Assembly (NCBI GenBank): GCA_023053545.1
Contig: JAKZAN010000006.1
Coordinates: forward strand, 12,097,412-12,161,411
Length of the DNA: 64,000 bases
Source of the DNA: Lepidurus packardi
Taxonomy: Eukaryota; Arthropoda; Branchiopoda; Notostraca; Triopsidae
Direction: 5' to 3'
The first letter of the stretch is position 1. Each line of letters begins with the position of its first letter. Below the pieces are notes generated by a model. That model saw only the letters and a list, made by a program, of their open reading frames with translations. It did no database searches and was not told where the DNA came from. Shown here piece by piece: positions 30,453 to 40,734 of the stretch. The position numbers and the translations under genes are program-made.

Positions 30453-32297
30453 TTAAGTGTAATCTAGCTTCTTCGAGCTGTTCTTCAATCGTTCCGAACG
30501 TCTGGGTTCCACCGGATTGTTAGGCAACCGGATGCGGGGAACGGGCGCCTCTGGTGACTTCTGCTGCGACTGAGGCTCAACTGGAACCGCAGGCGGACCA
30601 TCAAACACCTTCTCAGGGGCCGCCACCTGGTCTGCTTGAGGAGCAACCTGTTCAAACAAAGGCTTATTAGTATGCGGAGCTGAAGGCTGGACGGCTTGGG
30701 GAAATGGTGGACGGAACACTTCGACGACCGCTTCGTCCAGCTCGTTTCCTTCGTCGCTTCTTCTTATCTGGTCCCAATGGCGCTTCACAAGCGAGTCTCC
30801 TACTCGGACTTCGTAAAGGTACTTTCCGAGACGCCGGGCAATCATGGCCTGTTGCCACTTGGGGTAACCTTTGCGGAAATCCCGAACCATGACCGGGTCT
30901 CCTTGGGAATATTCGGCGCTAGACGTAGGAGAGGGAACGTCGAAAGCAGTGGGTTTGCTTGGCAGAAGTAGGTCCAGCTTGGTTCTGGGGGAATAGCCCA
31001 ACAAAACTTCTGCTGGACATTTCCCCGTGGAAGCGTGCTGTGTTGTGCGATAACCGAAGAGAAATCTTGACAGTTTCGCTTGCAGTGACAAGGAATCTTG
31101 GCTAGCTTTGCGTAGGCTGGTTTTTAGGGATTGGACGAAACGTTCGGCTAGCCCATTCGTCTGGGGATGGTAAGGCGCCCCCATCAAATGGCTAATCCCA
31201 TTCTGCTTGACAAAAACCGCCATTTCCTCTGACGTAAACTGAGGCCCGTTATCGGTCACGAGCTCGGAAGGCAGCCCAAAACGCGCAAAAATGGAGCGCA
31301 AGATTTCAATCGTCGCTTCCGTTGTAGTAGTGTGGACCACAAAGGCTTCTGGCCATTTGGTGTAAGCGTCCATGAGCAAAAATATCATTTTTCCCTCTAT
31401 AGGGCCCGCAAAGTCTGCGTGTAAACGTTGCCATGGTCCTTTGGGAGTTGGCCAAGCAGCATCTTTGAGTTGGTTTGGGGATCGCACTGCTACCTTGCAT
31501 TGAGGACATTTTCCAACCAACCTAGTTATCTCTTGATCCATTGCAGGCCACCAAAATTTACTCCGTGCCATGGATTTGGTGCGTGCAATACCAGTATGTC
31601 CTTCGTGCAATAAGGTAAGGACATCGTTACGTAACGTTGAAGGAACTGCGACACGACGTCCCCAGAGGATGGCGTCGTTTTCCAGCGACAACTCAAAACG
31701 CCGCATGTGAAACGGTTTTAATTCAACAGGAATCTTACCGGTCTTCCAACCACTCTTAACGAAACCTTGAACTTGGCCGAGTAGTGGATCCTGCTTTTGT
31801 TCTCGCAATAATTTTTCGAACGTAAGGGGTAAGCCCTCCAAAATTCCTAGGTTACAACAACTGGCAGCCATGGCCGCATAATCCACGGAGGTGTAGGGTA
31901 ATGGTGATCTTGAGAGGGCATCCGCATTTGCGTTCTCTTCCGACCGACGAAATTCCATTTCGTACGTGTAGGCCGTCAGTTTTAAAGCCCAACGTTGCAT
32001 ACGTGCTGCAGCAATTGCGGAAACTCCGGATTTGGGACCCAAGATCGAGAGCAACGGTTTATGGTCCGTGGCCAGTGTAAAACTCCTCCCGAACAAATAG
32101 TCGTGGAATCGCGAAACCCCAAAAATGATGGCAAGAGCTTCGCGCTCGATTTGGGAGTAGTTTCTCTCAGCTTTCGACAGTGTTTTGGAGGCATACGCAA
32201 CAGGACGCTCGTCTCCATTTGGGAACCGATGTGACAAGACAGCAGCGACTCCTACGGACGACGCGTCACATTCTAAGCGAATCGGCAAAGTCGGGTC
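30453..32297 (-). CDS. Gypsy pol, 3' half: RNase H and integrase
   Basis: Minus-strand frame that enters from the ISL2EU left end. RNase H: RLECDASSVGVAAVLSHRF and LATDHKPLLSIL. The integrase zinc domain is HEGHTGIARTKSMARSKFWW with CPQCK. The catalytic core has Asp in LHADFAGPIEGK, Asp in LVTDNGPQFTSEE and Glu in TNGLAERFVQSLK. The C-terminal chromatin/DNA-binding region (KGYPKWQQAMIARRLGKYLY) and a proline-rich tail follow. All catalytic residues are present. Integrase would insert the DNA copy into the genome. The open frame continues upstream into transposon sequence only by chance; the true continuation is at 34440. Confidence 0.95.
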   Translation of the reverse strand, partial: DPTLPIRLECDASSVGVAAVLSHRFPNGDERPVAYASKTLSKAERNYSQIEREALAIIFGVSRFHDYLFGRSFTLATDHKPLLSILGPKSGVSAIAAARMQRWALKLTAYTYEMEFRRSEENANADALSRSPLPYTSVDYAAMAASCCNLGILEGLPLTFEKLLREQKQDPLLGQVQGFVKSGWKTGKIPVELKPFHMRRFELSLENDAILWGRRVAVPSTLRNDVLTLLHEGHTGIARTKSMARSKFWWPAMDQEITRLVGKCPQCKVAVRSPNQLKDAAWPTPKGPWQRLHADFAGPIEGKMIFLLMDAYTKWPEAFVVHTTTTEATIEILRSIFARFGLPSELVTDNGPQFTSEEMAVFVKQNGISHLMGAPYHPQTNGLAERFVQSLKTSLRKASQDSLSLQAKLSRFLFGYRTTQHASTGKCPAEVLLGYSPRTKLDLLLPSKPTAFDVPSPTSSAEYSQGDPVMVRDFRKGYPKWQQAMIARRLGKYLYEVRVGDSLVKRHWDQIRRSDEGNELDEAVVEVFRPPFPQAVQPSAPHTNKPLFEQVAPQADQVAAPEKVFDGPPAVPVEPQSQQKSPEAPVPRIRLPNNPVEPRRSERLKNSSKKLDYT

Positions 32298-32537
32298 ATA
32301 GGGCTTATTCCACGAGCAGTTTCCTGGGTTAATCCACCAGATGCGACACTGTAGAAACCGTACGGCGGTGGCTACCGTGAGAACTAGGGAAAAGCAGCCA
32401 TTTCTTGAGAGTTTATATTTACGTTGGCCACTGTCACTAGAATACCAGTGGCGGGAATTCACTATTTACCCATTTAGTCTGTGATACACATGAAAGAGAC
32501 CCAGTGCGATTCATTCTGTGTTGTTATTTTTTGTAAT

Positions 32538-32745
32538 ATGGAACTAAATAAAAATTCAGATTGGACAACTTGCCTGACTTACGTTCCTTTTCTTAGTGAG
32601 AGTGTAATTAAGGAATACTTTAATCAGTGCACTGAAGGAAAAAGGCATTATAGGAGAAGCGAAACATTCCAAAAAGAACAGTATATTAGTAAGGTCGAAA
32701 CTTCGCAGACAGAAGATAACTGTATTCAGGTACGAGCTAAATGCT
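32538..32745 (+). pseudogene. N-terminal fragment of ISL2EU second protein (SWIM/YqaJ-type)
   Basis: ATG at 32538. MELNKNSDWTTCLTYVPFLS, then FNQCTEGKRHYRRSETFQKE and IQVRAKC. I recall this pattern from the N-terminus of the SWIM/YqaJ recombinase-like proteins encoded as second ORF by ISL2EU elements. After RAKC the frame becomes unrelated (FSWNRVGDTY), which is the deletion junction. The nuclease part is absent. The family call is from memory of motif texture and would need a profile search. Confidence 0.5.
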
Positions 32746-33600
32746 TTTCATGGAACCGAGTCGGAGATACATATACTGAATCCAACTTATTAACGTACGG
32801 CTAACAGTTGATTGACTAATGCCAAATCTGTGAGCTAGGTCTTGCTCGCATAAGTTGAGACGAAGGCGACATAAAACGACGAGAAGTTGATCTTTCCCGC
32901 TTAATTTTCTTTTCCCGATCCTGGGCGGCGAAAGAATTTCCTTAGACTCGGCATCACCACGCCACATGAAAACATTTTCGCCGTTTTCTCCAGCGCCTAG
33001 ATACTCATAAAGTGCGTTAAACTCTTCTACTTGTTCCATCCCTGCATAAAACTTGAGGAGGTTCGGGTCATCCTTAATATCGTTGAAACTTAATCTGCAC
33101 AGTGATAAAGTTTTAAGGCTTGCTTCAATGTCTGCTGTGAGTTTTTGCTCATTTGTCTTGAGGTCTGTAAGCTCCGCAACCAAATCCTGCTTCTCATTTT
33201 GCTCCTTTGCTAGTTCTATTTCTCCTTCTAACACCCGATGATCAAAGCGTAGATTTGCCACTTCAAGTTGAAACTTTAAATTTTCCCTTTCTTTTTTAAC
33301 TAGCTGAATGTTCGCCTGTGCGCTTTTCAATTTGGACTTCAGTTCCGCAATTTTGATTTTTGACATGGAAATCTTCGTTTTCGTACGGACTAGATCTTCA
33401 CGGATTTTCAGCATGTCGATAGACCGTTTCTCTAGGAGTGCTTCGTATTCAAGGTTTCTTTTCCTTTCTTCGTCAAGTTCTTTTTCGAGGCGAGCGATTG
33501 TGGCATTGTGCTGCAGTTCAATGGAGGTTATTGTTCCACAAGCAGTCTCGTCGAGTCTACTCTGTGAGTCTAAAGCACTCACGGTTTCAAGCTGCTGTTC
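32740..33600 (-). pseudogene. ISL2EU transposase, coiled coil plus HTH_Tnp_4, truncated
   Basis: Residues about 20-170 form a long heptad-rich coiled coil (ARLEKELDEERKRNLEYEAL). It is followed by KLSGKDQLLVVLCRLRLNLC and RFGISQSTVSRTLISWIQYM, the helix-turn-helix that precedes the DDE_4 nuclease in ISL2EU/Harbinger-like transposases. The frame ends at RLGSMKSI. The catalytic domain that should follow is deleted. It belongs to the same minus-strand gene as 33626-33862 and the THAP exon 33992-34210. Confidence 0.75.
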
Positions 33601-33625
33601 GTTGGAATCTAACTAGAATTTAATA

Positions 33626-33862
33626 CTATTTACATTTAAACGAATTACTGTCAGTACCCTGAACGTCGGCTTCAACTTCCCCGTCATAATAATCTGACTG
33701 CATTCCAGTAGCCTGTATTCCTGCTGCACAGGTTTCTTTTTCAGGTTCACGACAAGCTTGATTTATAGATAATAAGTCAAGACTCTTTTTGTTACTACAA
33801 TCCCGATTATCTAAATCAGGGACATTATCTATATCTAAATCAGGGACATTACTTTTGGACAT
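33626..33862 (-). pseudogene. Linker exon of ISL2EU transposase
   Basis: Acidic, low-complexity exon between the THAP exon and the coiled coil. It has a small internal repeat, NVPDLDI/DNVPDLDN. No domain; placed by position and strand. Confidence 0.45.
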
Positions 33863-33991
33863 TTAGGATTTTCACTTGGTTTGTTCTGAAACACTTGGCA
33901 AAACTTTAGGTTTTAGCTGTCGCCTGCCTATTGACGCATAAAAATCCTCGTCCTTGTAATGAAGGGAACAAATATGTGTGTGTCTTGGGCC

Positions 33992-34210
33992 CTACATGTA
34001 AGCATATTTTATAGTTGTGTTATTCAAGGAAACTTTATTTACGTGACAGTGCGGACCAATCTCTCGCTCGATTCTTCTACAGAACTCCTCTAATAACACA
34101 TAATCTTTCGGAACTTCATGAAACGATATCTTTAGTCCCGTGTCCTTCATAAACTTGGACAGCTTCTTTCCGAACTCCGACTTACATCCAGGTACACAGC
34201 ACCTCGTCAT
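33992..34210 (-). pseudogene. THAP zinc-finger exon of ISL2EU transposase
   Basis: MTRCCVPGCKSEFGKKLSKF and then SFHEVPKD match the start of a THAP domain: C-X-C-X3-5-C spacing, and a Pro after the first strand. THAP binds the transposon ends. The exon ends in a stop at YAYM, before the last Cys/His pair would be expected, so an exon junction or decay cuts it. It sits next to the right inverted repeat, as the N-terminal exon should. Confidence 0.65.
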
Positions 34211-34439
34211 TCTCCAAATTCATCACAGTTTAACTTTAAAATAATATCAACTGTTGTTTACAATACAATGACTTGTCTGACGAAGCGTCAGCGGTATCCT
34301 AGTAACAACTGGGAACCCAAATATAAACTCTCAAGAAATGGCGGCCTCAGCCTGGTTCCCTGCTATGCTAGCGCCGTACGGTTGCTACAGTGTCGCATCT
34401 GGTGGATTAACCCAGGAAACTGCTCGTGGAATAAGCCCT

Positions 34440-36710
34440 ATAGTGACACAGAACCTGCTGGGAGCTGAGATTCTGCTTCAGTCTTTTCCAAGCTTCTTCT
34501 TGAGGATGTCCCCAATGAAAACTACAACCTTGTCGGGTCAGTGCGGTCAATGGTTCCGCCAGTGTGGCTAAGTTTTTTATAAACTTCCCATAATACTGAA
34601 CCAAGCCCAGGAAGGATTTGATGTCTTTTGCATTCTTGGGCTTGGGCGCTTCTGAAACGGCACGTACTTTCGACGGGTCTGTTTTCAATCCGTCCGCAGA
34701 AACAATGATCCCCAGATATGGTACTTCAGTCCGTCCGAAAAAGCATTTGGACAAATCTAATCTAACATTGGCCTCTTGCAGCCGTTTAAGAACTTCCTCT
34801 GCCCGTTTTTTGTGTTCTTCCTTCGTAGTCCCGGATACAAGTATGTCATCCAGGTAGCATTTAACAAAGGGCAGGTCACGAAGTAATTCATCCATGAATT
34901 TTTGGAACTTCGCTGGAGCAGAAGCAATTCCGAATGGTAATCTGCAGTATTGATGTAAACCCCACTGGGTGTTGATTGTTGTCAACGGTTGGGATTCAGT
35001 GGCAAGGGAAAGCTGTAAATAAGCTTGCGAAAGATCCAACTTACTAAAGAAGGCTCCGCCTTCTAAAGTAGCGAAAAGATCCGCTGGTTTTGGTAGAGGA
35101 TACTGGTCGATTAAGAGTTCGGGGTTTACGGACATTTTGTAATCTCGGCAGATACGAAAATGACCATTAGGTTTTGGGACTACTACGATTGGTGCAGCCC
35201 AATCGCTATAATCGACTTTCTTTATTATTCCGTCAGCTTCTAACCGATCAAGTTCCTTTTTTACTGGTTCACATAAGGCATAAGGAAGGGAACGCGGTCT
35301 GTTAAAGCGAGGAATAGCCGAAGGCTTCAAATCTAATTTGACCTCCGCAATTGGTGTTGTTCGAAAGTCCAACGATTCAAACAACGGAGCGTATTGCGCA
35401 CGGAGGCGCTCCGGAGAACAAAGCTGTCCTGGAAACTCCAGGGTGTTAACGCGGGCAGAAGCAAATAAGCTTCCGATCTCGGCGTCAATTCCGAACTGTT
35501 TAAGGATGTCACGACCCAGCACCGGATCCCGCGGCAGGTCAACCACTCCGAGGTCGACTGCCAATGTAGTGCCCTGAAGGCTTAAAGGCATATTGACTTT
35601 GCCGATAATTGGTACACCATGACCAGTGAACGCATTTACCCTAACTTCGGGAGCCTGTAGTGACGGAGATCCCAATTGTCTCCATGTAGCTTTAGGTATT
35701 AGGGAAACGGATGAGCCTGTATCCAACTCCATTTTAACGGGTTGCCCAGCGATGCAAACGTCAATCCAATAGGGTTCTGAGTGGCCCATTTTGGATAAAA
35801 AAACAGAGCGGAGAGAGTAAAGCCTTTCGCTATAATCTTCATTGTCCGATTCTTCTTGAAGATAATGAGATTTAGCCCTGTTATCGTTTTGACTCTTCTG
35901 ATTACCAGGGAAACTAATCCTTGATTCTGATGGCAACGTTGACCGACTGCGACAGACCGCCGCAAAATGTCCCTTCTTATGGCAGGCTTTGCAGACTTGG
36001 TTTAAGGCAGGACAGTTCTTGCTGTTAGCTTTATGAGCACTGTTGCCACACAGGAAACAAGATCCCGGGGATCCAGGCCTACTCTTCTGTAGAGCGTTAA
36101 CTGCGCCCGCTAAAGACATTTGCTGGGCTTTCGACTTAGCGTTTTCAAGAGACGCAGCCAATTGAAATGCCCTGTTCAACGTTAAATCCGATTCTGAGAG
36201 AAGCTTGCCTTGGACATTTACGTCATGAAGGACTACAACGAAAGCATCTCGCAACGCGGACTCCACGAAACTGCCAAAATTGCAGTCGCGAGACAACATG
36301 CGTAGCTCGGCAAGAAAATCCTTGAGCGATTCCCCTTGCTTCTGAGTTCTCTTATAAAAATTGAAACGTTCTGCTATTTCTATTGTCGATTCGACGAAAT
36401 GTGAATTTAAGATATCGCAAATCTCTTCGAAAGATTTCGAGGTTGGCTCAGCAGGTGAACATAACTTCCAAAGCGTTTGACAAGCGAAGTCGCCAACCAA
36501 TGGAAAAAAACAAGCCCTCTTTTGCTCAGGGTCAACAATGCCGTTGGCGATATAAAACTGGCAGAGTCTGCTTAAGTATATACGCCAGTTGCTATCTTGT
36601 ACATAAGGCTCGATACTTCCCAAAACCCGACCAGCAGAAACCGCAGACGAAGCTGGGTTGGTTCTTGCAGCTGCGACGGATGTAGCCATGACGTCAACAG
36701 GTAACGGCAA
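34440..36710 (-). CDS. Gypsy gag-pol, 5' half: gag, protease, reverse transcriptase
   Basis: ATG at 36710 (MPLPVDVMATSV; a second Met follows at residue 8). Gag capsid region: FACQTLWKLCSPAEPTSKSF and FNFYKRTQKQGESLKDFLAE. Two knuckles are CFLCGNSAHKANSKNC, which has unusual spacing, and CKACHKKGHFAAVC. Protease: VKMELDTGSSVSLIP. The RT has SKLDLSQAYLQL, LPFGIASAPAKFQKF and YLDDILVSG with both catalytic Asp residues. It runs up to the ISL2EU insertion at 34440, after which the frame continues at 32297. Gag and pol are in one frame with no shift. Nothing else is broken, so before the nested insertion this was a potentially active element. Confidence 0.95.
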
Positions 36711-36913
36711 GTCGCGAAAACGAAAAGGGAATGGAACAAAACAAAAAGAACGAGCTCACCCGAGATGAACTGGCACAGGTGAACGGCGCAGTTGAAGTTG
36801 CCTCCGGCAAGGTAGGGCAAGGAACTCAGGTGACTGCGTAGTTCGATCAGCCTCGTCAAAGCAAATCCACATGCAAAAGTCCCCAGATGACAACCGACAC
36901 TGTCAAAAAAAAT

Positions 36914-36931
36914 CCCATCCTCGTCGCCAAA
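36914..36931 (-). other. Gypsy primer binding site
   Basis: Minus strand TGGCGACGAGGATGGGA, a few bases inside the 5' LTR. This primer-site form is common in animal Gypsy elements; I do not assign the tRNA. Confidence 0.6.
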
Positions 36932-36936
36932 ATACT

Positions 36937-37157
36937 TGTTATGAAGCAGAGTCAGCAGTATAGTAGTCGCAAAGTAAAGGGGTAAGCCAAGTAGAGTGCA
37001 GGGAAGTCAATATGAGAGAAAGTGAGGCAAGCAGTAAACTGATAGTACGTAGGTTGAAGGTTCAATGCTGACTGTGTGTATTGACAGGGTGCACCGGCTC
37101 CATACTGTCTAACAGAGCCATCTGTTACAGGGTACAACTTATAATGGAAACATAACA
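36937..37157 (-). repeat. Gypsy 5' LTR
   Basis: 221 bp, paired with 30163-30383. The three differences I count are C/T in TCG(C/T)AAAG, A/T in CAAT(A/T)TGAG and G/A in AACA(G/A)AGCC. It should hold the element promoter, but I see no convincing TATA box. Confidence 0.97.
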
Positions 37158-37162
37158 ATACC

Positions 37163-37984
37163 ATTGTCACGATTGACTTATAGAATAGCCATTCTATGTT
37201 AAGCTATTTTCCTTATAACACGGGGCACAGTTAGCCGGAGAGCTAGCCAAAGAAACGGTTAAATACTTGGGCTCATCTATACGATATTAAATAAAACTGG
37301 CAAAATGACACCAAGTACCAAGCTACCCTTTTACGACAATATAGTTGCCACAAACTACACTTGAACCCCGAAACTTGTCCAGCTGTTTGCAAGTTTTTTC
37401 AAGGAAGCTAAAAACATGATTTAGCATTAACATGGTTAAACTAACTTCCCTACATGATATATTTACATCATGAGCTTAAAAGCGCTATGTAAAAATAGAC
37501 CTTTAATAAAGAACACCAACAACAGGCGAAAGCCTACGTTGGTATTAGATTTAAAAAAAATTTAATTTTATTCTTACTTTTTTGAAAAAACGCGTAATTT
37601 AATATTATTATTATTTTTTATTAAAATGTACTTTAATGTGCGAGTGGTCCGACTTTAATGCGCGAGTGGCCCGACTTGGCTTCCTTTTTATACAGTCGGG
37701 TACCACTGGTGCTTATACCCTCGGATTTTCTCCGCCGTGGACTTACAAAGTTCTTCTGGACACAACACAACTTCTACCAAGCCATCTCTAGACCCCTACC
37801 AGAAGAACTTGTCCACGTCAGAGAAAGGCCCGGGGTATCTTCACATTTGTGTATCCCAACAACTGGTTCACGTTCCTTGTTTAAAGGGAGAGTCAGGTTT
37901 GAAAAAGAAAAAATATTTGTTATAGAAGAGACCAAGCTACATGTTCTGGCTGAAGAACATGAAAAACTACATGTTCTGGCGTGG
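37163..37984. other. Non-coding, AT-rich
   Basis: Local repeat of CTACATGTTCTGGC at about 37937 and 37971 and of GCGAGTGG..CCGACTT at about 37639 and 37661. No gene seen. Confidence 0.5.
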
Positions 37985-38450
37985 AGCAAGTAAATCAAGT
38001 AAATTGCAAGGAGTTCAACAAACTTAAGTGCTTCAAAGGATTCCAAAGGAAAAACTATGCAAAATCAACACTAAATCCATAAGCACAACACAAAACGGTT
38101 GTCTTGAACGTCACGGGTATTCTCGTGCTTGCCTTTTTCTTTTGTTTACTTAAAATTTACTTTCTTTAGATTCCAGTGGATTTGTAAATACTAAATCGTA
38201 AGTAGGATTTGTAAGGAACAGTGACACAGCTTTGTTAAAATAATGTCACATACATTACTTCAAGTTACTGTGATAAATCCAAATCCGACGATTTTTCTTT
38301 GGCGTCCAGCAATACGTGTATGAATACGTGCAGTGTAGCAATACAGTAGCTTGAATACGTGTGCTAGTATGATACAGAAGAGAATGCGCGGTTGACATTT
38401 CTTGTTTGGTTGAGAAGTGCTACGCTTAGGCCTGACTAGTGCTCCGCGTT
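37985..38450. repeat. Dispersed repeat, copy 2 (order B-A)
   Basis: Matches 28884-29110 (segment B) and then 28757-28803 (segment A) in the same orientation but with segment order reversed. Confidence 0.75.
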
Positions 38451-38617
38451 CTAACATATCAAATAATGCGCGCTTCTACAGACTACAAGGTATTAGGCGA
38501 AGCCTCGCATTTGTAATAATCCACGAAAAGGCGAATGGTATAAACATTGTACACCAGCCTTGTTCATATCTTTTATTTATACAAAGTATAGAACATGCTC
38601 AAAGTAATCCTGTAGCC

Positions 38618-38752
38618 TAATGAAGAGTGACACCACTTGGCCTGCAGTATTTTGAAAATGACTCGCGCAATGGAAACTAGATGGCGCTCCTTATAATGTT
38701 TACTGTTGTAGCCGTTGTGAAGAATGACACCACTTGGCCTGCAGTATTTTCT
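38618..38752. repeat. Short direct duplication
   Basis: TGACACCACTTGGCCTGCAG plus flanking bases occurs near 38625 and again about 99 bp on, near 38724. Confidence 0.7.
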
Positions 38753-38970
38753 GGTTCCTAAGCAACTGAGGTTGATATTTACTATATTGTGTTCCATTTA
38801 CGCTATTCATTACTTGGTCCTGTTTTGTGCCCCAGTAGAAATAAAACGTTACCGTTTTTCTTTACCAAGCAGATAATCGGAGTGTTGACAATGGCTACTA
38901 ATTCTGACGAATAATGACTCATGCATATGCTCTATTGTTCTTTAGCTACTTCAGTAAATATGCTTACTTC

Positions 38971-39162
38971 AAAATAAGAAGAAGACGCCGAGAGTATCAC
39001 TCTGTGGGCCGACAGAAACTTTCCCTCTGCTGCTAAATTTTGGCCTTCTGGTGCACTATGGCAGGGCATACAAATCGATTGCTTCTCGCCGAGCAACGGC
39101 ACACAGTAATTCCCGATCTTAAAGTGTGTTTTTTGGTATATCTGCAGTTCTAACCTAACCAT
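38971..39162 (-). pseudogene. BTB/POZ-domain exon fragment
   Basis: Minus-strand segment NLAAEGKFLSAHRVILSASS followed by SYFE and a donor GTAAGC. The pattern A-E-G-x-x-x-x-A-H-R-V-x-L-x-x-x-S-x-Y-F is the BTB core. The conserved DV(T/S) preceding it is lost and the upstream residues do not fit, so it is probably a displaced or decayed exon. BTB proteins dimerise and often carry zinc fingers or MATH domains; none is nearby. Confidence 0.5.
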
Positions 39163-39368
39163 CCGTCTCTAAACTGATATTTAATAAAGTGATAAAGGTA
39201 TTAAGCGGGGAGAGATTCTCCTCTCTGTTTTGACCATGTCGGAGAGCACCATGTCATTGCAGCCCATGGCTACTGGCTTGATGGAGAGGTAATGCATTAC
39301 GAGGCCTTCGGTTTAAAAGTCATTCTATTTGAACATGCCTTTTAAAAAAAATCTCCTCCAGATACCGT

Positions 39369-40515
39369 CGAGCAGGAGAAGCAGTGCCGATCCTTCTCTA
39401 CAGTGACAGCGACTGCTGCACAGCAGAGGGCTCACGGTCGAAATACCAGCTTCTTTTCGAACAGTGGACGGGTCTCCAAGTTCGCCTTGACATCTGGCGT
39501 TTTATGCGGCGTCTGGCCGTGGGATGTACCGGCGAGTCCCAGCCTCTGTATGGCACCTTCATGACCAGATTGTCGTCCTGCATATTCGAATGGGATGCCA
39601 CGGATCTCGATGCCTTGCGAGCTGCCAAGAAGAGGGAAGTGGAGATGGAGGGGCTTTCCAATCCTTGTGTCGCGGCGGTCAACAAGGCCATCAGCAAATC
39701 CGAGATGACACGCCATTGTCGTCGGCGTACTCGTGGTACCCAAGAGACGAGGGACCACATCGCAGCCCTGATTCTTTCGTTGACTTTGGCCACGGATTCG
39801 CTGGGAGTTCCGTTGCTCAAGGAAGACATGAAGGAAACCTGGGACTTTGAGAGGAAACACGTCAAGTGTATCCAAGATCCCCAGCTCTACACGATAACTG
39901 GAACATTGACCAAGGGAGGCCTCAGTTTACCGGTGTGCTCGTGGCTCCACCTCCCTTGAGTCTTTCCATTTGCACTTGGCTCGCTTTATTCCGGGTAAGG
40001 CATTACATTGTATGACTTTGGTTGAATAACGTTTGATACATAATTTATTTAGTATCGTAGGAACCAGCTTCCAGGCGTACAAGTTCCAGGCGTACCTTTT
40101 GGATGACGTCACACGCTTTAACGCTGCGAGAGCTTCTGCAGCCGTTGCCAACTCTCGACCCTTGCGTTGCTTCGACGCCAAGTTGATGCAGCGAGTCAAC
40201 ACGCTGTATGAGCAAGTACTGTGCCATCCATTGTTGCCAGAGCATCGCGCTCCAGGCCAGTATACAGGGGAGCTGCTGGGAGTGGAATTCCTCTACCAGC
40301 AAACTGGCTGGACCCTTCCCACGGATAACACTGCAGTCGATGAGGGGATTGACGAGGGTGTTCAGGACATGGATCTCTTTTTGGAACCCGATTCCCTCAC
40401 CGTGCTGCAGGAGCCGGAAGAGCTGGACGCCACCATTCCGGGGAATCCGGTGGAAACTGAAGAACGACGACAGGGACTGCGAGCTGACTGTGGAAGCAAT
40501 GCCGGAACCAACTGA
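39369..40515 (+). pseudogene. Relic of a large repeat-derived gene family (KDZ/Zisupton-like, uncertain)
   Basis: Exon 1 (acceptor near 39366) reads LRRLAVGC-type text: RLDIWRFMRRLAVGCTGESQ, then RHCRRRTRGTQETRDHIAAL and DSLGVPLLKEDMKETW. A frame change near 39922 leads into RCARGSTSLESFHLHLARF and a donor GTAAGG. Exon 2 from 40059 reads TSFQAYKFQAYLLDDVTRFN and [17 protein letters not shown], then an acidic tail ending at 40515. I recall this order from expanded uncharacterised proteins in fish and invertebrate genomes, possibly the nuclease part of a KDZ-type transposon. One frameshift and a 14-bp duplication (TTCCAGGCGTAC repeated) indicate decay. The intron is about 68 nt. Confidence 0.5.
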
Positions 40516-40634
40516 AGAAGCCTTGGATTACCGATTGATCGGTGGCTGGGGCAAGGTGGATCAGTTGGCAGCGGCGTTGATCAAGACAGAAGGCCTTGCT
40601 GTCAGCAAAAGGCCTTGCTGTCGGCCCCCATCTA

Positions 40635-40734
40635 TCCAATCAGCGGTCGCACAGTTCTTTGCCGTGTTCGAGGAGGAGGTGCCTGGACTATATATATTTG
40701 GGTCAGTGAATTGTGACTCGAACAGCGGTGCACA
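40635..40734 (+). promoter_or_regulatory. Histone H2B promoter elements
   Basis: CCAAT within ATCCAATCAGCGG at about 40636-40648 and a TATATATA box at about 40689-40697, 40-46 bp before the ATG. This is the usual compact layout of replication-dependent histone genes. Confidence 0.7.

Larger units (their letters stand above)
32300..34439. mobile_element. ISL2EU-type DNA transposon, internally deleted
   Basis: A 2140-bp element with inverted ends starting AGGGCTTATTCCACGAGCAG. The ends are similar for about 165 bp. It is flanked by AT (32298-32299, 34440-34441), the 2-bp duplication of ISL2EU. It carries 5' parts of two convergent genes: THAP/HTH transposase (minus) and a YqaJ-type protein (plus). 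Both lose their 3' parts at about 32740. The insertion point is inside the Gypsy RT/RNase H region, and one AT removed restores that frame. Confidence 0.85.
30163..37157 (-). mobile_element. Complete Gypsy LTR retrotransposon with nested ISL2EU element
   Basis: Bounded by two 221-bp LTRs (TGTTATGAAG...ACATAACA) and a 5-bp duplication ATACC (30158-30162, 37158-37162). On the minus strand the order is primer site, gag, protease, RT, RNase H, integrase, polypurine tract; there is no envelope gene. The LTRs differ at three positions that I count, so the insertion is young. The only lesion I see is the ISL2EU insertion at 32300-34439. Confidence 0.97.

Noticed and set aside
32300..32462. Transposon-derived N-terminus of the RNase H/integrase ORF as a true start
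   Set aside because: The residues come from the ISL2EU inverted repeat; the real upstream coding is at 34440.
39398..39875. Two long minus-strand ORFs
   Set aside because: Shadows of the plus-strand family relic, whose motifs and splice sites are consistent.
40208..40734. N-terminal extension of the H2B-containing ORF
   Set aside because: It runs through the promoter in a frame other than that of the H2B ATG and has no histone-like residues; it exists only because of the frameshift.
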